Origin: Cardinalis cardinalis
Lineage: Eukaryota; Chordata; Aves; Passeriformes; Cardinalidae
NCBI GenBank assembly: GCA_014549065.1
Contig: JACDOX010000084.1
Span: 2,533,533 to 2,597,532 of the forward strand
DNA: 64,000 nt
Direction: 5' to 3'
Below are positions 22,381-37,400 of the stretch, piece by piece (positions within the stretch are counted from its first letter, which is position 1; each line of letters begins with the position of its first letter). The position numbers and the translations under genes are program-made. The notes beneath the pieces are model-generated. The model saw only the letters and a list, made by a program, of their open reading frames with translations, did no database searches and was not told where the DNA came from.

Positions 22381-25300
22381 TTATTCCAGGAGATGATTTG
22401 AGGTGGAGAAAAACAGCTTATGCCTTGTTGGAAAAGGTCATTTTTTTCTGTGTTTGTAGAGAAGAGAGTTGCTAATTATTTGAAGACTGACCAGTGAACT
22501 TTACTTTTAAGTAATATTGAAAACTTGTTGTTACTCATTCACTTGTTACTCATGCAATAGCCAGCAGTCCCAAGGGCACCTATCATGTTTTTTTACAGAG
22601 GTATATAAGTCTATTGCAACACTTGCACCTATTTGAATATTGAAGTAATATAATATATGGCTCTCCACTATGATCAGCACAGAAGAAAAAAATTGCAAGC
22701 TGTGAAATCACTTTCCATCATAAAGATACACAAGTCCATGAGGGGCAAAGATTAAACGCTGTACTGAAATCTATCTCAAGCCTCTTGCTTAACTATGGTT
22801 TCAAAAGCATGCTAGGAAATGAGATTGTGCTACAGCTCTGCCTGCATANACCAGCTCCATAACTGGGCAGCACAGAATCCCAAAGCTGCTGTCTGCTTGG
22901 CAAGTGGCACTGCCTTCATTCATGGGNAACCCTGGGGCTTTGGTCCCTCAAGTTTACCAAATTGTACTCATGAAAATTATTTTTCCCCATCCTTCTCACC
23001 AATGCAGAAGCCAAGAAAAAGAAAGGTGGATTGAGCAGATAACTGAAAAAGCAAGTTCCCCTCCCCTTCTCTGGCCCTAAGACTGGCAGGGTGAATGGAC
23101 CCTTCCTGCATCTGTGGCAGAGGAGGGATTTGAACTTGGGAGCAAAGGGAAATCCAAAAACGTTCATGCTATGATGTAAACAGGTCTGTAGGGTGCTCAC
23201 AGTGTCCACTGGGAATACACAGCTACGACTTGGTCTAAATCCCACTAGATGGCACAATTTTGCTTCCCACAGGGACATTCACAGATAAGAGGAGGAAGAT
23301 TTAACGCATAAATTCATTTAAAACATTTAAGAGGTCACAGCCAGTTTCTGTTTTGGAGAACATTGCATTATGTGCCTTTTCATTTTCTTCTTTTGCCTTA
23401 TAATCTTCTCAAATGAAATAATGCAGAAAACATAATCTTTTAATTCTCTATTGTTACTGGTACTTCTATGTTGCAAGTCCAGATAATGGCTTTTTATTTT
23501 ACAGGCTACTATGCTCAGCATGCAAACTCCTTGAATGAGATCATAATGCTGCTCTTGTTTGGCAGTGTTTTTAAGCCTCTNCAAGGAGCTTAGACCAAAC
23601 TGGAGGTACTTTCCCCCATCTTTTCAGGTTTATGGATCTTTGCAATTTTCCTGGGACAATATCTCAGAAGAAATTTACACCTGGTGATAACATGCTTGTT
23701 TCTCTTTTGGACCCCTTAGAAAAGGTCTGCAAAATTCTAGGAATTTGCAGTCACAGGTCTAAAACAACTGAAAAAAAATATTGAGTATATGTAAGAATAA
23801 TGCTTATCCTAAACAAAAGCACAATTATCACCCACTCCAACACAGGCAAGAACCAGGAATAGTGCAAAAAGCTCTACTTATTTTAGTTCTCTTTCTTGAC
23901 ATTAGCAGCAATAACAAGAAAGCTTAAAAAAATCATCATTAACTGGACACTATTTTTAAAATGCAGTGTTGGACAGGTTATCTGATCAGCACTTCTGCTC
24001 TGGAGGAATTCCTGACTCCTAATTCATCACATCTTCTCAGCAGCACAGTATTGGAGAGCATATGGGGNATAGTGGTAATTTGTGTGTGTAGGGCTTTTTT
24101 TCTCTTCTTTCCACTGATCAAAGGCATTCAGCCTGTTCCACATCCCTTGCCCAGAGCTTTGGGTTATCCAACTGACTGGTCTCAAGTCCCTCCTTAGGAA
24201 TGTGCAGAGTCTTTACCAAAGGGATCTGATAAGGCCAAGGATCTTTTCCTTTGGTACCAGGCAGCTAAAGCTCCAGCAGGCCTGCTGTGTATCACCCTTG
24301 ACACTTCTTTCATTCTTTCTGCCAGCCCAAGATTAAGTGAGCCTCAGGAGCTGTGTGCTGTATTTGGGGATTAGGTTTCACACAGACCACTGNAACCACC
24401 AAATGAAAACTATTTGCAGAGCACAATCATAAACATGGGAGATGGAAGAGGCTGGTTAAATTCATTACTCCCTCCCACAGGTGATTACATTTGTTTTCAC
24501 CTGTTTATTTTCTCAGGGTAAATGAGGGCAGTCTTTGCTCAAAAGATTATAGCACCAGAGGCTAATCTTTTGAGGCTTTTGTGCTTCATAATTATCATTT
24601 CCCTNTTTACTCTAGTCAAATTTATTGTTTAGGCAGTAATTTTAACTATAACAGAGGAAAACCCCACAACACCCAGGACACTCATCATNGGATTTTCTGT
24701 CTTAGGAGGCTTTTAATTGTTTATTTCCTTGGTGGTACACAGTTCCCCTTGAATCTGTCTGTAGAAAGGATGACTGCCTACACAGCATTTCTTCTCTTGC
24801 TGTGAAAGCCTGGCCATGCTACTTCTTATTCTCCTCCTCCTTCACCTGTGTTTGTGCCCTGCTCATTTTGGATTTGGAGCAGAAGTGACTAAATGTCCTC
24901 CTGCCATTTCTGACAGGGGCATTGGAAAATATTTCCTGTTACATCTTGAGAGAAGGTCACAATCTGAAAGTGAGGTAACAGTGAACTGAACAGATCAAGC
25001 AAGACAAGCTGATTTCTTCCAGGAAGGGGATTGTAAGGGAGTTGACAATCAGTGTACACATTTTGCCCACAAAGTTGGAACAAAATAATTTTTGTAGTGT
25101 CAAAGGCTCAAGAACTGTAAGTTGCTCCTGTTTGTCTATGAATGTTTGAACATCTCACCCTTCTTCAGTATTTCAGGTCTCATTTACAAATTTCCTGTAT
25201 TTCCCATCTCCCCCTTCAAATACTTCTACCATGCAAAGCATCCACAGATACTGTCCTTTCATGTGTTGTCCCAGGATTCCCTCTGCATGCATAGCTGTAT

Positions 25301-28300
25301 AGACATGAGTATGCCACTTCTGTCTGAACCCTATCTGCTGATGTCCTCTGTCTTTCCCTGGAGGAACCAAACTGTCTGTCCCAATCTTCCTTTATGTCCT
25401 TGAGGCATGCCATTCTTCCTTCATTCCTGCTTTGCTGTTCCCTAGCCATCACCCTGCCTCTGTCTCTCTGCTTCTCCCTTCTTACCTCATCTGAGTGCCA
25501 GCAGACTTTTTGATTCTTTAGGGAGTGGCCTGNACACTGCAGGTGGCATTCTCATTTCACAGGTTATTACACCAATCTTAGCCTCACTGGCTTTAAGGTG
25601 TCTCCTTCTTTAACACCACTCTAAATTCCTCACAAGGTCCATTTCCTCCAGTTCCACTCCCTATTACTTAGAGAANAGGAGAAGAGAAGATTTTGTCTTC
25701 TGGGTTGGGAGACAGGTCATGGTTGAAAGGGAAAAAGATCCTAGGTACAGGCTTGAATGAAATTGACTTTTTTTCCTTATGGCCACATAGGGGACTTTCC
25801 CTGCAGGACACTTGTCTGCTCTGTTGAATGCAACTCTCCAAATGACCAATATTGTCTTTCTAGTAAAGACAGAACTCAGTTTAGGATAGGATAATGTGAT
25901 GCCAATCCAGACTCACTCATAAATGTTGATGACCTGGAGAAATAGGTCCTTTAATTGTTGGACTTTTTATAGCTGTTACTCACCTCCTGAGATCTGCATC
26001 ACTTTTGCCTGGAGTTTTCAATGCATGAACCCGTGTATGAGAGTGTTCACAGACACTAATTCTAGCCTAGGGAGAAGTTCAAGCATTTTGAAGGTAAGAC
26101 AGTGCCCAGTAGAGCAGCCAGCCTCTCCACAGAGCACAGCCAAAGAGGTCAGACTCTCTGGGCTGACAGCTGCCAGTGAACAAGCCCCCGCTTCTCCACC
26201 AGAGTGGTCTTCCATCCATTCTCTTATAATAAAATGCTTTTATCTAGTTCAAACTCAGCCCAGTAACATTCTACTTCCTTAAAAGTGTTGCCTGAGCACT
26301 GACATAGTACCTGGGCCTTGTCCTGCATTTTAGGTGTTTCGGAATAGCTGCAGTAATCCCATTTCTAAGCCTAAACCAGTGTCTGTGACTCAGTTGGTTA
26401 GACTTAACACCCTGCTAAGATAAACATGCCACTGTTGTGATCTGTGCTTTTATAATNAATGGGTAGGGAGGCAGATCCTGCATATGAACAATGGACTTTT
26501 GTAGGGCAGTGGCTCNGAAGTCTTTAGAGCTATTTACTGGAAACTGCCTGACTGCATACTGGTTGTTCACATGAGCATGCATGAGAAATTCTGTGCACAC
26601 ACCCACAGTGTGGGCTGGGAGGGTGGGACTCCATCAGCAACCCAAATTACATACATTTTTACCTTTTCTCTTTTGTTCAGAGGTGGCAGCTCATGTTATT
26701 AATGACCTTTATCAAGCTAGCTCAAAAAAAGGTCTATAGTGATCAGTCAGGATGCCCCTATTGCTGAAAGGCTATCCCTAAGATTTGTGATGAATTTATC
26801 AGCCAGGTGAAATAAAAAGAAGAGAAAAGAATGGGTCTTGATCCCAGAGAGCAGGGCTGCTTAAAGGCATGTTGGTGTATATGTCCTGGAATGTGGAGAT
26901 TCTTACCCCTGATGCCTCCCACCTTTCTTTTGTCTACTGGATACATCCATGACTGGACACTGCCATAAGGGGAATATTTACAGGCTATTTACCACCCACT
27001 TGCCATCAGTGTAAATAGCTACATAAAGATGCCTAAGATAAAAGGGAAAGTAGCCTGAATCTCTTCTGAAAGTCTTGCTTTTGCTTTCTGTCCCTGAATA
27101 TACCACAACTACCTGTAAGAGCAAGAGCTACCAAGCAGAAGTGCAAGCAGATGCTCTTGGGAGTGAAATATTAGAAAAAGCAGCTGTACAGGCCGGTATG
27201 AGAGAAAGGTGTTGTTATGGACAAAATAGAGTATCTATTATTCAGAATAGGCNATCCTGCAGAAAATTTTGATGATAAAATTTCTTCCCTATTCCAGTAG
27301 ATATGATCAGGTGCTTGGGGCTGGTGATTATCTCTTTTACATGGCTTTTTCTGTGGCACAAAACATGAGGAAACTACATACTCCTCCCCTAGGGTGACAG
27401 GGAGTCTCTCCCAGGTCTGAACAACAGACACTTTGCCTTGCCAGTATCGGTAAATCATGCAGCCATCCAGGACATTGTTCCTCTACCAGCTGTCCCTGAC
27501 CCCTTTCCCCCCATCTGCGGCCCTGCCTTCTCCCTCCAATCACTGGCCCGTCAGTCTGCATATCCTTGCATGCAAACAAATCAAATTACCTTTTCCAGTG
27601 GCTTCCTGTACTTTGAAATTATGAAGCTATGACAGACCTCCCTGGAAAGAGGTACCAGGGTCCAGCTGGAAACGTCTTGATGGTTGCTGCTCTGAACAAG
27701 CTGTGTGCTTCTAAACTTGCACTGATCTTTACAGAAACTGCCCCAATATGCTCAAGAGAGTTGCAAAACTCCTGCCCCATCCTTGTTTTGAAATTCTTCA
27801 TCAGTTTTGTCAGTCNTTATGTGAAACTTGAACCAAGAAGCAAACAGTATGTAGGAAGACTGGTCATATACAACTCCACCTCTGGCTTATCATCTGAAAA
27901 AAGAGTAATTGCTACTTTATTTCACTCTTGCTTGCACAATCACTCACTATGAAATGTTTTTTTTTCCACCAAACTGCTCCCACTTCCAGAGAAGTACNAA
28001 GATTCCTGATCAGTGACTCCACCCATTTCACAGAAGCCATTCCATAACTTCAGGGTGGTGGGGACTATCAGTAACCCTCACCACAGTATGATGGGCACAC
28101 TGTGGGGGCTTGAGTGTGAAAAGTGGCAGCCAATTACCACCAGTTCCTTTGTCATTTAGCAGTACCACAGCAATAGTCACTGCTTACAGAGAGTTTCAGA
28201 CTTCATTGTATCTGGAAAGTCATTCTTCTGGGATTTTTCCTGGAGCATGTTCCAGTATCCATTGCAATCACTGGAAGACTTCCTACTTTGACAACAGTTG

Positions 28301-30228
28301 CTTCATCTCTTCATACTCCCATGGATGGATGCCCTTGGCTTTCCCACNTGAGAGAGTTAAAGTTTGATGAAGTCAGCTTAAGCAGGAGGCTAAAGAGTTC
28401 TGAGGATTGTAGGACAGCTCTGAAGAAATGTGGAGGAAAAGNTTTCAGAGCAGGGGGCAGGAAATCTAGCACCAATATCTGGCCTAACAGACTGCTGATT
28501 TCAATAGGCTATTTGTGAGAAAAGACATTTCTATTCTGTTTGCTGGATTCCCTAAGGCCATCAGACAGATCAGAGTGGACTAAATATGTCTGCAGCTACT
28601 TTTAAAAAAATCAATATGATTAAATTCCAGAAATTACAAAAATTATGCTAAACATAGATTCCTCCATGCCAGACCTCTGGAGGTACAGTAGTTTAAATTA
28701 TTCAGCATTAAAGTTTGACTTAATTAAGTTTTATCTGAACCATTCTTTTCCAGAGATAGTTTTTTAAGTGACTATAAGTGTTTTTCTTAAACAGACAAAT
28801 AGAAACAAATCCAGAGTATACTACAGAAAATTCCAGTGTCTTTTTATTGTGAGATCTCTTCCCTGCAAGGGAGGAGGAAATTAGGGAGTAAAACCATACC
28901 ATATGGAGAAGAAGCACAGGGAGTTTACTGGAGCAGTTAGAGAAAAGCAAATAAACTAGTGGACTGCTCTTCTGATTACCAAATACTTAACTATCAAAAT
29001 CTTCATATCCTCTTTAAAGCTTATTAGGAGGATACACTTTGACACCTCTCTATTAAANGAGCAGAATGCACATGAAAAGGCCTTCAGTAAATGTACAAAA
29101 TCCATGCTACAAAAACGTGCAATGAATGGCAATTAATTTTGACTTTCATAATGAGTTACTTTTGCTTTGTTTGTAAATATGCCCAGTTCCCCCTGCTACT
29201 GTCACTTTCTTGAAGCTGAACCTTTGTTAAGCCTTGAGGCTATTTTAAGCCATTGCCCCTGGGACAGCTGTGGTGCCTTTGATCAGCACAGAATTTAGGC
29301 AGTCCAGGGTGCATGGGCCATTTCTCCAGAAGACATTCCTACAGTGGAGAGAAATTATAAAAACAAGTGGGTCTTTAGCACGAATCCAGCTGTTCATAGT
29401 GGCTTTTGCAGGAACTGGAGCATGAGACACAGTTTAGTAGGTGATGGTGCAGACTATAACCTAGCTGTCTGTTGTGCAGAATCCCTCTGCAGAGATGAAA
29501 ACCCAGCCAGGAGAAGTCATCTGTTTCTTGTCCTTGGCATTGCCATTGGAGAATCACCAGGACCTTAATCCCAGGGGCTCGGTTTTGCAACAAGAAGAGC
29601 TCAAACCCATCTTTTGGTTGTAAGCATTCTTTTACCCTTTTCAAGTCAAGGTCCTGATATGGGCTTTTGATTAATTATACTTTTAAATCTTTCTCCTTTC
29701 TATTTACGTTTTGAGTGTAGATGCAGAATTTCAATGGAGATTGGCTTCTGCTAAGAGCTCTTTGGCAGCATAAGTAATGCAAACCTCAGAGAAATAGATT
29801 AAATATTGCAGCCTAAAGAGTTTGCTGAAATTACAATTCAAAATAAGTAAAAGTCCTTTAATTTCAGCTTTTAAACANAAGTAGGGCTCTCCAAAGATGT
29901 AATCTATGAGGCATGTCAAAGGTTTTTGACATTTGAAATTATAGCTCCAGTACCAAAGAGAGTCTGTCAGTTTGTAGCTTTGTGCTTTTCCTCCCTGCAA
30001 ATGTGAGTTATTTTTTTTATCCTTCAATACATCACCAGTATATTGTTGTTTGTGGAGCTGCTTGAGTTTAGTAGATGAGAATCAATAAATGAACCATTTA
30101 CTGACTGTGAAATTGACTTTTATAATTGAGAGACTGCTGGAAATACATGTATATCTGAAGCAAAAATCAAGCTGCATTGTATAGTTTGTTCACAGCAGAT
30201 CCAAAAGCAATTCTTTTGGATAAAAGTT
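22381..30228. other. Upstream flank of UNC93A, first part
   Basis: No exon, RNA gene or clear repeat recognised. AT-rich in 22.5-24.0 kb, with a pyrimidine-rich segment around 25.1-25.5 kb. A UNC93A promoter or leader exon may lie here but I cannot place it. Confidence 0.5.
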
Positions 30229-30346
30229 ATAGAATCACATGAATCTTGGAGAAATGTACCACTAGACATCAGCTAACGCTGCCTCCTGCTCCAAGCTGTG
30301 CTGCCACCAGCAGTAAGTCAGATCAGCCATGTGGCCTGGTGTAGCA
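30229..30346 (-). mobile_element. Probable CR1 3' end, antisense, diverged
   Basis: Starts with an AGAATCACATGAAT-type terminus and continues with 'cctcctgctccaagctgtgc' and 'cagtaagtcagatcagccat', similar in order to an antisense CR1 3' untranslated region. The match is weak. Confidence 0.45.
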
Positions 30347-31934
30347 CAGCCTGGACTGGAGCTGGTGTTCCTGTTCCAAGGACTGCCGCAACACTTCTCT
30401 CCAATGACATCACACAGGACAGTGGGAGTTTCCCATGGACAGTTCTGCTGATGAAACTTATTCCCAAGNCAGGAAGCCCTGCTGCTGAGACATTTCCTAG
30501 AGACACAAGTGACCATCTTGCTCAGACACTAGATGCTTACAGAGAGAGCCTGCTGTTTCACAGACTGCATGGGTACCCTTTGCAGCCTTACACACTTGGT
30601 AGTGCAGAGTGGCCTCTACTTGTTAGGATTGACTGTAGTGCAAAATTAGGCTTGTAGCCATAAATTGTGCTTNAGTCTTCATTTTGAGTTCACACCTTCA
30701 ATCATTTTGCAAGTAATGGGTAGTGCAAATTACTATGTTAAAATAACTTGTTCTTGAGAATTCTGATCTAGATTGAGATTTAGAAAACCTATTGTTAGTT
30801 TTTGTGGGGTTTATGTACTTTTTTAATAGAGTAGACAACAGACCCTTTTCTGTTGAGTAGAGTAGTCTGATGCTCCAAACACTACAGGATTTTATGACTC
30901 CTTTAAGAATTCAGAGGCTTTTTGTGACTTGCTACTCAGGTGTGCTCCTTCTGTGGCTGAACTCCTTCCACTAGATCAAATCTCAGGTATCAAACTTATT
31001 TGACACCTTGTCTCAATAACTTCCCTGGACTTGCTCAGTGTACTAATTTTCCTCAGTGATTGTTCCCATATTTATTCAGAGATTGCCAGTCTCACCTCTG
31101 TCATGGTTGATCTCTCTTTTACCCTGCTTATTTTATCATCTTTGCCCCTCCAGTATCTGAGCCATGAGCTGATAAAGAGAAAAGCTGAACATAGCAATGC
31201 AGTTGACCTGTCAACCTGAACCTGGAAACCTGCTTCTTCAGCATCTGACTCTGTTTAACAAAAATCAGGCATTGCAAATTACCAAAGGGAGCTCTGCCTC
31301 TGACTTTCTGCTTTCACTAAGAACTTTCTCTGAAGATTTATTTAGTATCACAAAGCGTATGAAATGAGAGGGGAAAAAAAAAGGCTGTCTTCTAAAGGCT
31401 CAAAGGCTCCCTCAGAAGTTCATTGGCAAATATTTTGTGATAAAGGAAGCCAGATATCATGTTAAAACTGCAAAGTCAGCATGAGTATCCACGAGGGCCA
31501 GTTCAGCTTTTAAAGGATGGGGGTTTGTGGGTGGCTAACATGTGGGTGCTGNGTCACAACATTCTGTTTATATGCATTTACTGCTTCTTTGGTATCTAAT
31601 ACAGAAAACCCTTTATAAACTGGTGCCACAGCAATCAAGTGACCTATTTTTTATCTAATGTGGATTAGCCACTGAGTTTAAAAACCCAGACAGATATTTG
31701 GCAATTTGGAAACATGAAATACTACTTTATTTGTATGACTGCTAACATTGCACTGTATTTAGAAAATAGGTGATCAAACAGTTTTTTGAGTCTGTTCTTC
31801 CCCAGGAGAGAGAATATGAGTATCAAGGACAATGGTGGAAAGAGAAAAAGCAATGTGACCTATGACATAAAGAGCTCCTCTACTTCATCTGTCTACCCCA
31901 CNGCAGTAACATTTTTACCAAAGTCATTTTTTAA

Positions 31935-32205
31935 ACATTTGTCTAATCTCTCCCTAAAGATGACCAAGTAGGAANCTGATATGGACCTCCCTTGGCATGC
32001 TATTTCAGACCTTTTANTCTTACAACCTTCTTCTAATAGATAATCTTTGTCATTCTTCCTTCTGTAGGAATCAAATACTGGGACCCCACAATGCCAGGCA
32101 GAACTGAGAGGTAATTTTGTTCGACCTGCAGATGACACTCCTGTCTATAAAGTCTTGAATAACATTTGTAAAATCATCTCAAATTGTAATCCTCTCTTAC
32201 TTGTG
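31935..32205 (-). mobile_element. Ancient CR1/L3-type relic, antisense
   Basis: Fragments in the order of an antisense CR1 3' half: 'gacctcccttggcatgctat', 'cttctaatagataatctttg', and 'ataaagtcttgaataacatt'. Heavily diverged; the ends are approximate. Confidence 0.5.
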
Positions 32206-34347
32206 GTCTCTTCCAGTGTCTTCTGAAGATGCAGTCAGCTCCTTCTGTGTTCAGGCCTCTGGATGTTGTGTGAAACCNGCATGCAGGAGAAGGNGGTNCA
32301 GGATAGATGCCACAAAACCTCACTCAGTCTGTCTTTCNACTCCAGTTNTGAAACAGGATATGTGGTCACTGAGTGCAGCTGTGAGCTTGCACACAACCTG
32401 CACTTGTTTCATCAACACTCTACCTGGCTTATGAAAGTGTCATGTGAACCATAGGGACAGGAACAACAAAATGAAGATAAGTGACTCCTTCTCCTCTAGG
32501 TACTAGAGGCCTGTTACCCATCACAGGAAGGAAATTCTACCAGTGGGACATAATGTTTTGTTCTTAATAAATACATTCTGGCTGTTACTCTTTTCGATTT
32601 TCCCTTCAACAAATACTTGGTAAGAAATAGATCAATTTTTTTCTTTTTTTTTTTCCTGAAAATTGAAGTTTTGGTGAGAGACAATTGTACAAATTTCCCT
32701 TAATTTTTCTCCATCAGTTTCTGAAGACAAATGTGATCTTTATTCTTCCCTTGTCTCCAGGAAGAACTAGAAAGAGAGATGGTAATATGCAAAATTTAAG
32801 GACAGATAACTAAATGGACAAGTGGAAAGAACTTAGTGGAACAAACCATGTGAAATAAGTGTTATTGGAAAAATCACTTAACAGACCTGCATATTGAAGC
32901 ATGAAAAGAAGTACTAAGAGCATTTCTTGTCATGAAATGTCAGTGCTAAATTAGGAATATAGAAGTTATTGTTCTTGATGTTGTATGGAAGTTACTGCTA
33001 TTGATGTTGGCAAACACAACTTCATCTAGAAAAACAGGTTTTATTTTTCCTTGTTTAAACATAATTTCTCTCTCCTTATCAGGACAGCCAAACTTCAGAA
33101 TAAAAATATGCAGAAAATGCAGTTCAGCCTGTCGGTTTTCAGACGAACCTCTGAAAAGCAGTTTAGTCTGCATTGAAAAGGTGCACAGGATCCCCACAAT
33201 CCAACCTTCAACAAGATCCATGTGTTTGCTCTATAAGGAGATCCTCTTNTCCTCCATGGCAGGTTGAAGTTTTCCATTTGTTTCCTAGTTTTCTGCACCA
33301 TGTAGTGTCTCATGTGTTATCACGTATTTGCACCACAGACCCATTTGCACTCTTCAGGAGAGCTGCAGGGAGCAGGTGCAGAGGAAGTCCCAAGACTCAG
33401 TGCTGGGTAGAAAGGAGCTACAATGCTGCCCTGCTTTGCAGTACTGACCATTTCCAGGCACTGAACTTCCCTCTGCAGACAAGGGCACTTTGGGCCAGAG
33501 AGAATCTGATGGGGTCTGAAGCTGGGCAGCAATGGCTTGGCACAGCACAATCAGTACTGTCTCACATACATCCTCACATAAACTTCTCCTCCCTAGGAAC
33601 AGGCACTTATCCGTGTATCTGTTGCATTGGGCAGCCCTGCCTGCCTAGACAGCATTGGGTCTTTAGTGGTTCACAAGAAAGTCACTGCTCAACAAAGTCA
33701 GCAAATTTGTTTGTTTTCTCCAAATGGAAATCTTCAACTACCAATGGAGTATCTAATACCCGTGCTAAAAGCAGAAATTTTTGTATGACTTCTGCTTATC
33801 CTTGGCTTCTGATAAAACAGTGGGGAAAGCTCTACAAGTAATTGTGTTCATCAATACTTTACCTAAATTTCCTGCTCTCAGACATCTAAGATTGCTTTAT
33901 AAGCAAATAAAATACAAATTACTTCTCCATCCCACATATATTAAATCCTTCTGGGAATTACACACTGTAATCTTTCTCATATGCTTACTCAGATGNTCCC
34001 CAATGTCAATTTTTACTGATTGCCCAGAACAGCCATTTGCACAGACCTGCACACACATTTTGGGTGTTTGTGCTGTGCAGCCCAGTAGATCCAGTGAGGT
34101 TAAATTAAGTGAATTGTACACCACCAGTGCACAAAGTCATGCATGGTGCTTACTCTCTGCTCCTCTGGAAAGTTAACAGATGGATGGGAAGCTGTATTGC
34201 TGACTGATGAGCTGTTACTGTCTGTGGAGAGGCACTGCTTTCAGGGGGAAATCTAGGTGATTCCANTAAGTTTGTAATAAGAGGAAAGTAATCTAGGATT
34301 GTTTCAGCCTCTAAGTTCACATCTGTACCCATGTGAACTTTTGTACT

Positions 34348-34400
34348 TTCACTGAAGTCAATGAGTCTGGGCTGATTTACCATAGCTGAGCATTGCCTGG
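34348..34400. repeat. Short old interspersed repeat with gaagtcaatg core
   Basis: 'cactgaagtcaatgagtctg' then 'gctgatttaccatagctgag' resembles an ancient dispersed amniote sequence with a gaagtcaatggagt core. I cannot name the family. Similar pieces lie at 46105-46170 and 57260-57302. Confidence 0.4.
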
Positions 34401-37400
34401 ATGTAATTAATCTGTGGGGTTTGGGGNTTTTTTTCTGTCTAATCTGGAATCCATTGCAAGCCAAAGCACATTAATGAGACTGCATGAATTGCCTTTAAAA
34501 ACAGACATATCTTCTTGCATTGCTGATGAGTGCATTGNAGTGCTGTACTCCTAGTCTAGCCAAAATGTTTCAAAGGGTAAAGAGTTCTCTCTTTTTATAT
34601 TTGACAGGAAAACATAGGACAGGTAAAACAGCATATTACAAACCCTTTTTTAAAAATNTCTGGTGACTTAGAAGCAGCTCCACAGAACAACAAAAGGCTT
34701 TTCAAGTCTCTGGAATCACTCTTACAGCGCTTGGCAGAGAAAATATGGAGGTGGTCCCTGTTCCATGTTTTGCTTTCTCGTATTCTCACCACACATCATA
34801 AAACACTGGATCCAGTATCCAGTCTGCCTCTTCCCTCCTTCCCCAAGGAGTAAATATCTGCATCTCTGTTTACAAAAGCATCCACATGTTTACTGCTTTT
34901 CCCCCATGTAATGCGTGGCAGGGGTGGATCCCAGGGCCCATGAAGTGCCAGGCTGGGCACCCTTCTAGCAGGAGGTGAGAGATACAGGCTTGAGTCTGCA
35001 GAAGGAAGAGCAAATGGAATTTGTTTCTCACAGACAGTCTCCTACAGAGGTGTGTTAGGCACACCTCAGCATACTTGGGTAAAGTCCCTCTGAGGAGACA
35101 GGCCCTATGGAAGCATTCCCTAGCCTCTTACTGCTAATTATAGGTGTAATCTACTGAATGCAGCCATCTGGGAAGTGAGCCTATTTACAGTACTAGAAGA
35201 CTCTCCAGCTCTGTAAGGTGCTGTGTAAAATCAGGTGCTATCCTGGTTGACAAAGACTGAGCTACGTTATCCATACATTTCATTGACTGTTGGGTGGGAC
35301 TTAGGTTTTTAAAATTCCTGGAGTCCTTTTACAGATGGATGCTTTGGAATCTGAAATTATTGCTTCTTCTCTTCTACTTTGCTTCACTACACCACTGAAC
35401 TATCAAATATCTGAATGCTGTCAACAGGGATTACTTTTCTTTCCCCATCCTAAAACCCCCAGAACTCCAATGTGCTGAATTTGAAGAATGTTGATTGTCA
35501 ACACAGGAAAAAAAACAAACCCCTCTTTTGGAGACATCATATGCAATCCCAGCCAACCATGCTGAAGAAAATGGCAAGATGATGAGGTGGGGAGGGAAGG
35601 GAGGGTTAGATGGGAAGATACACAGCGACAGCAAAATAAATAAAAAAAAATTAAAGGGTGAGAAGACATGTGCTTGCTATCTACAAATAATCGCACTGCA
35701 CAGAAAGTTTTATGAAGGTTAAAGGACAAAGATGGTGCAAGATCAAATAACTATGCCACAGTTAAAAAGAGGCTGCATATAAGCAAGCTGTCAAATCATC
35801 TGGGAAAAAAACATTCTGGGGTATTTTTCAGAGCAAGTGACTAGGGAGAAGCCCAGATAATTTAAAAAATAATGGTGTCAATTTACCAAAGTGACAAATG
35901 GCACCTGTCAGACTGAATTCAGTAACTCAAGATGTCCTGCTTAGTCCTGTATCAGCTTTTCAGAAGAAGTGTTGTGAGGTTTATTTTCTCCTAGGGACAA
36001 AATACACATTCTGATTGTTCAAGGTGCAAACTAAAACATGCAGGTTCAACGTGTGTTATTCATTCAGGAATGCACATTCATGCAGGAAGATACTGTCCTA
36101 GCAGCTGATAAGTCAGAAGACAGTCTGTACTGCTTTGAGCCCCAGGATGTCTGAAATTATTTTTCAGTGCCCTCCATTCTCAGTGCTCATGAAAACCCAA
36201 AGACAGCACTACTGATCCTGTATATTCAAAATTATTACCAGAATTCTTGCTATAATTGTTAATATTATCGTTTTGTCTTCAAGGCAGTAAGATTTCAAGA
36301 ATCAGAAGTATAAGATGTCATTTGACGCCTAGATTTGGAGATACAATCTTCACTTTTTATAGTTATGAGGGTAACAGCTCACTGTGTTTTTCCAAATAAG
36401 AGCTGAGATCCTTGTACATAATTCTGGAAACTGGGACTTCACAAAAATACCAAATAGCATGACAGAAAAAGAAAGAGAGAGAGTAAAAAAAGCCTCTATC
36501 AGCATGCCACTTCTTTTTCCAGACAAATTCATAAACCAAACCAATCTCTCCAGGAAGTATTCTGGTGTCATGTGTGTTTTTACAACCCACCCTTGCCAGC
36601 AGTGGATATGGACGTGAAAAGTCAAAGGAGTATTGATTTCTCATGGGACCAGAGATCAGGAAGGGCATGAAGGGTGAGAAGTTTCCACATGCAATCTCCA
36701 TTCCTGGAGGCACCCAGGTTTGATTTTGCCCAAAGAAGAGAGGGGACTATTCTTTAAGAAATCAGGAAAACTTAGGTCTGGCGGAAGTATAATGAAGAAG
36801 GCAAGTTTTTTGCAGCCACCTATGGCTTTAAATAATTGTTTTTAGTAAAGCAGACCCAACTGCCACCAGCACAGTCTGGAAACAAAGGCATTCCTATTTC
36901 CAAGTAGCCTGGCCAGGCTGACACTCCTCAGCTACTTGGAGAACCAAAAGTAGCAATGCTGGAAGCTCCCCAGCTCTGGACATCATGTTCCAGTTAACAA
37001 AAATCAGCCTGACACTCCTGGCCATGTGCAAAGAACTGGGGGGCTGAACACATAAGCTAAGTGGTCAATTAGTGAAACACAACATTGCATGGCTTCTTGA
37101 CCTTTCAGAACTGGAATGAATTTGCCAAACAGGAAAGAGGAGGAATGAAACAGAACAAGTAATTCAGAAACCCTCTGGGTATAATTTGCTGATGCCTTGC
37201 ACCTCCAGACTCATTTCAGGTCTCTCGGCAGAGGAATTCATGAGTGTCAGCACATTTCCAGGGGTGAGAGCAGAATCCTGCATAACCTGCTCCACCACTT
37301 CTGCCTGTGTGAATTAAAAGAATGTGGTGTTTCATCCCCAGCCTACACTGACAGAAATGTGTATCCCTATGTACCTCTGACTCTTGCCTGTCCTGGCTGG

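Noticed and set aside
33173..33841. 222-codon open frame on the plus strand
   Set aside because: It begins with TTG, contains an N codon, has no splice-bounded or family-like motif and low-information composition rich in Ser and Cys. Treated as chance.
36363..36713. 116-codon minus-strand frame
   Set aside because: No recognised motif, no plausible initiation context or splice-flanked core; similar in character to other chance frames.
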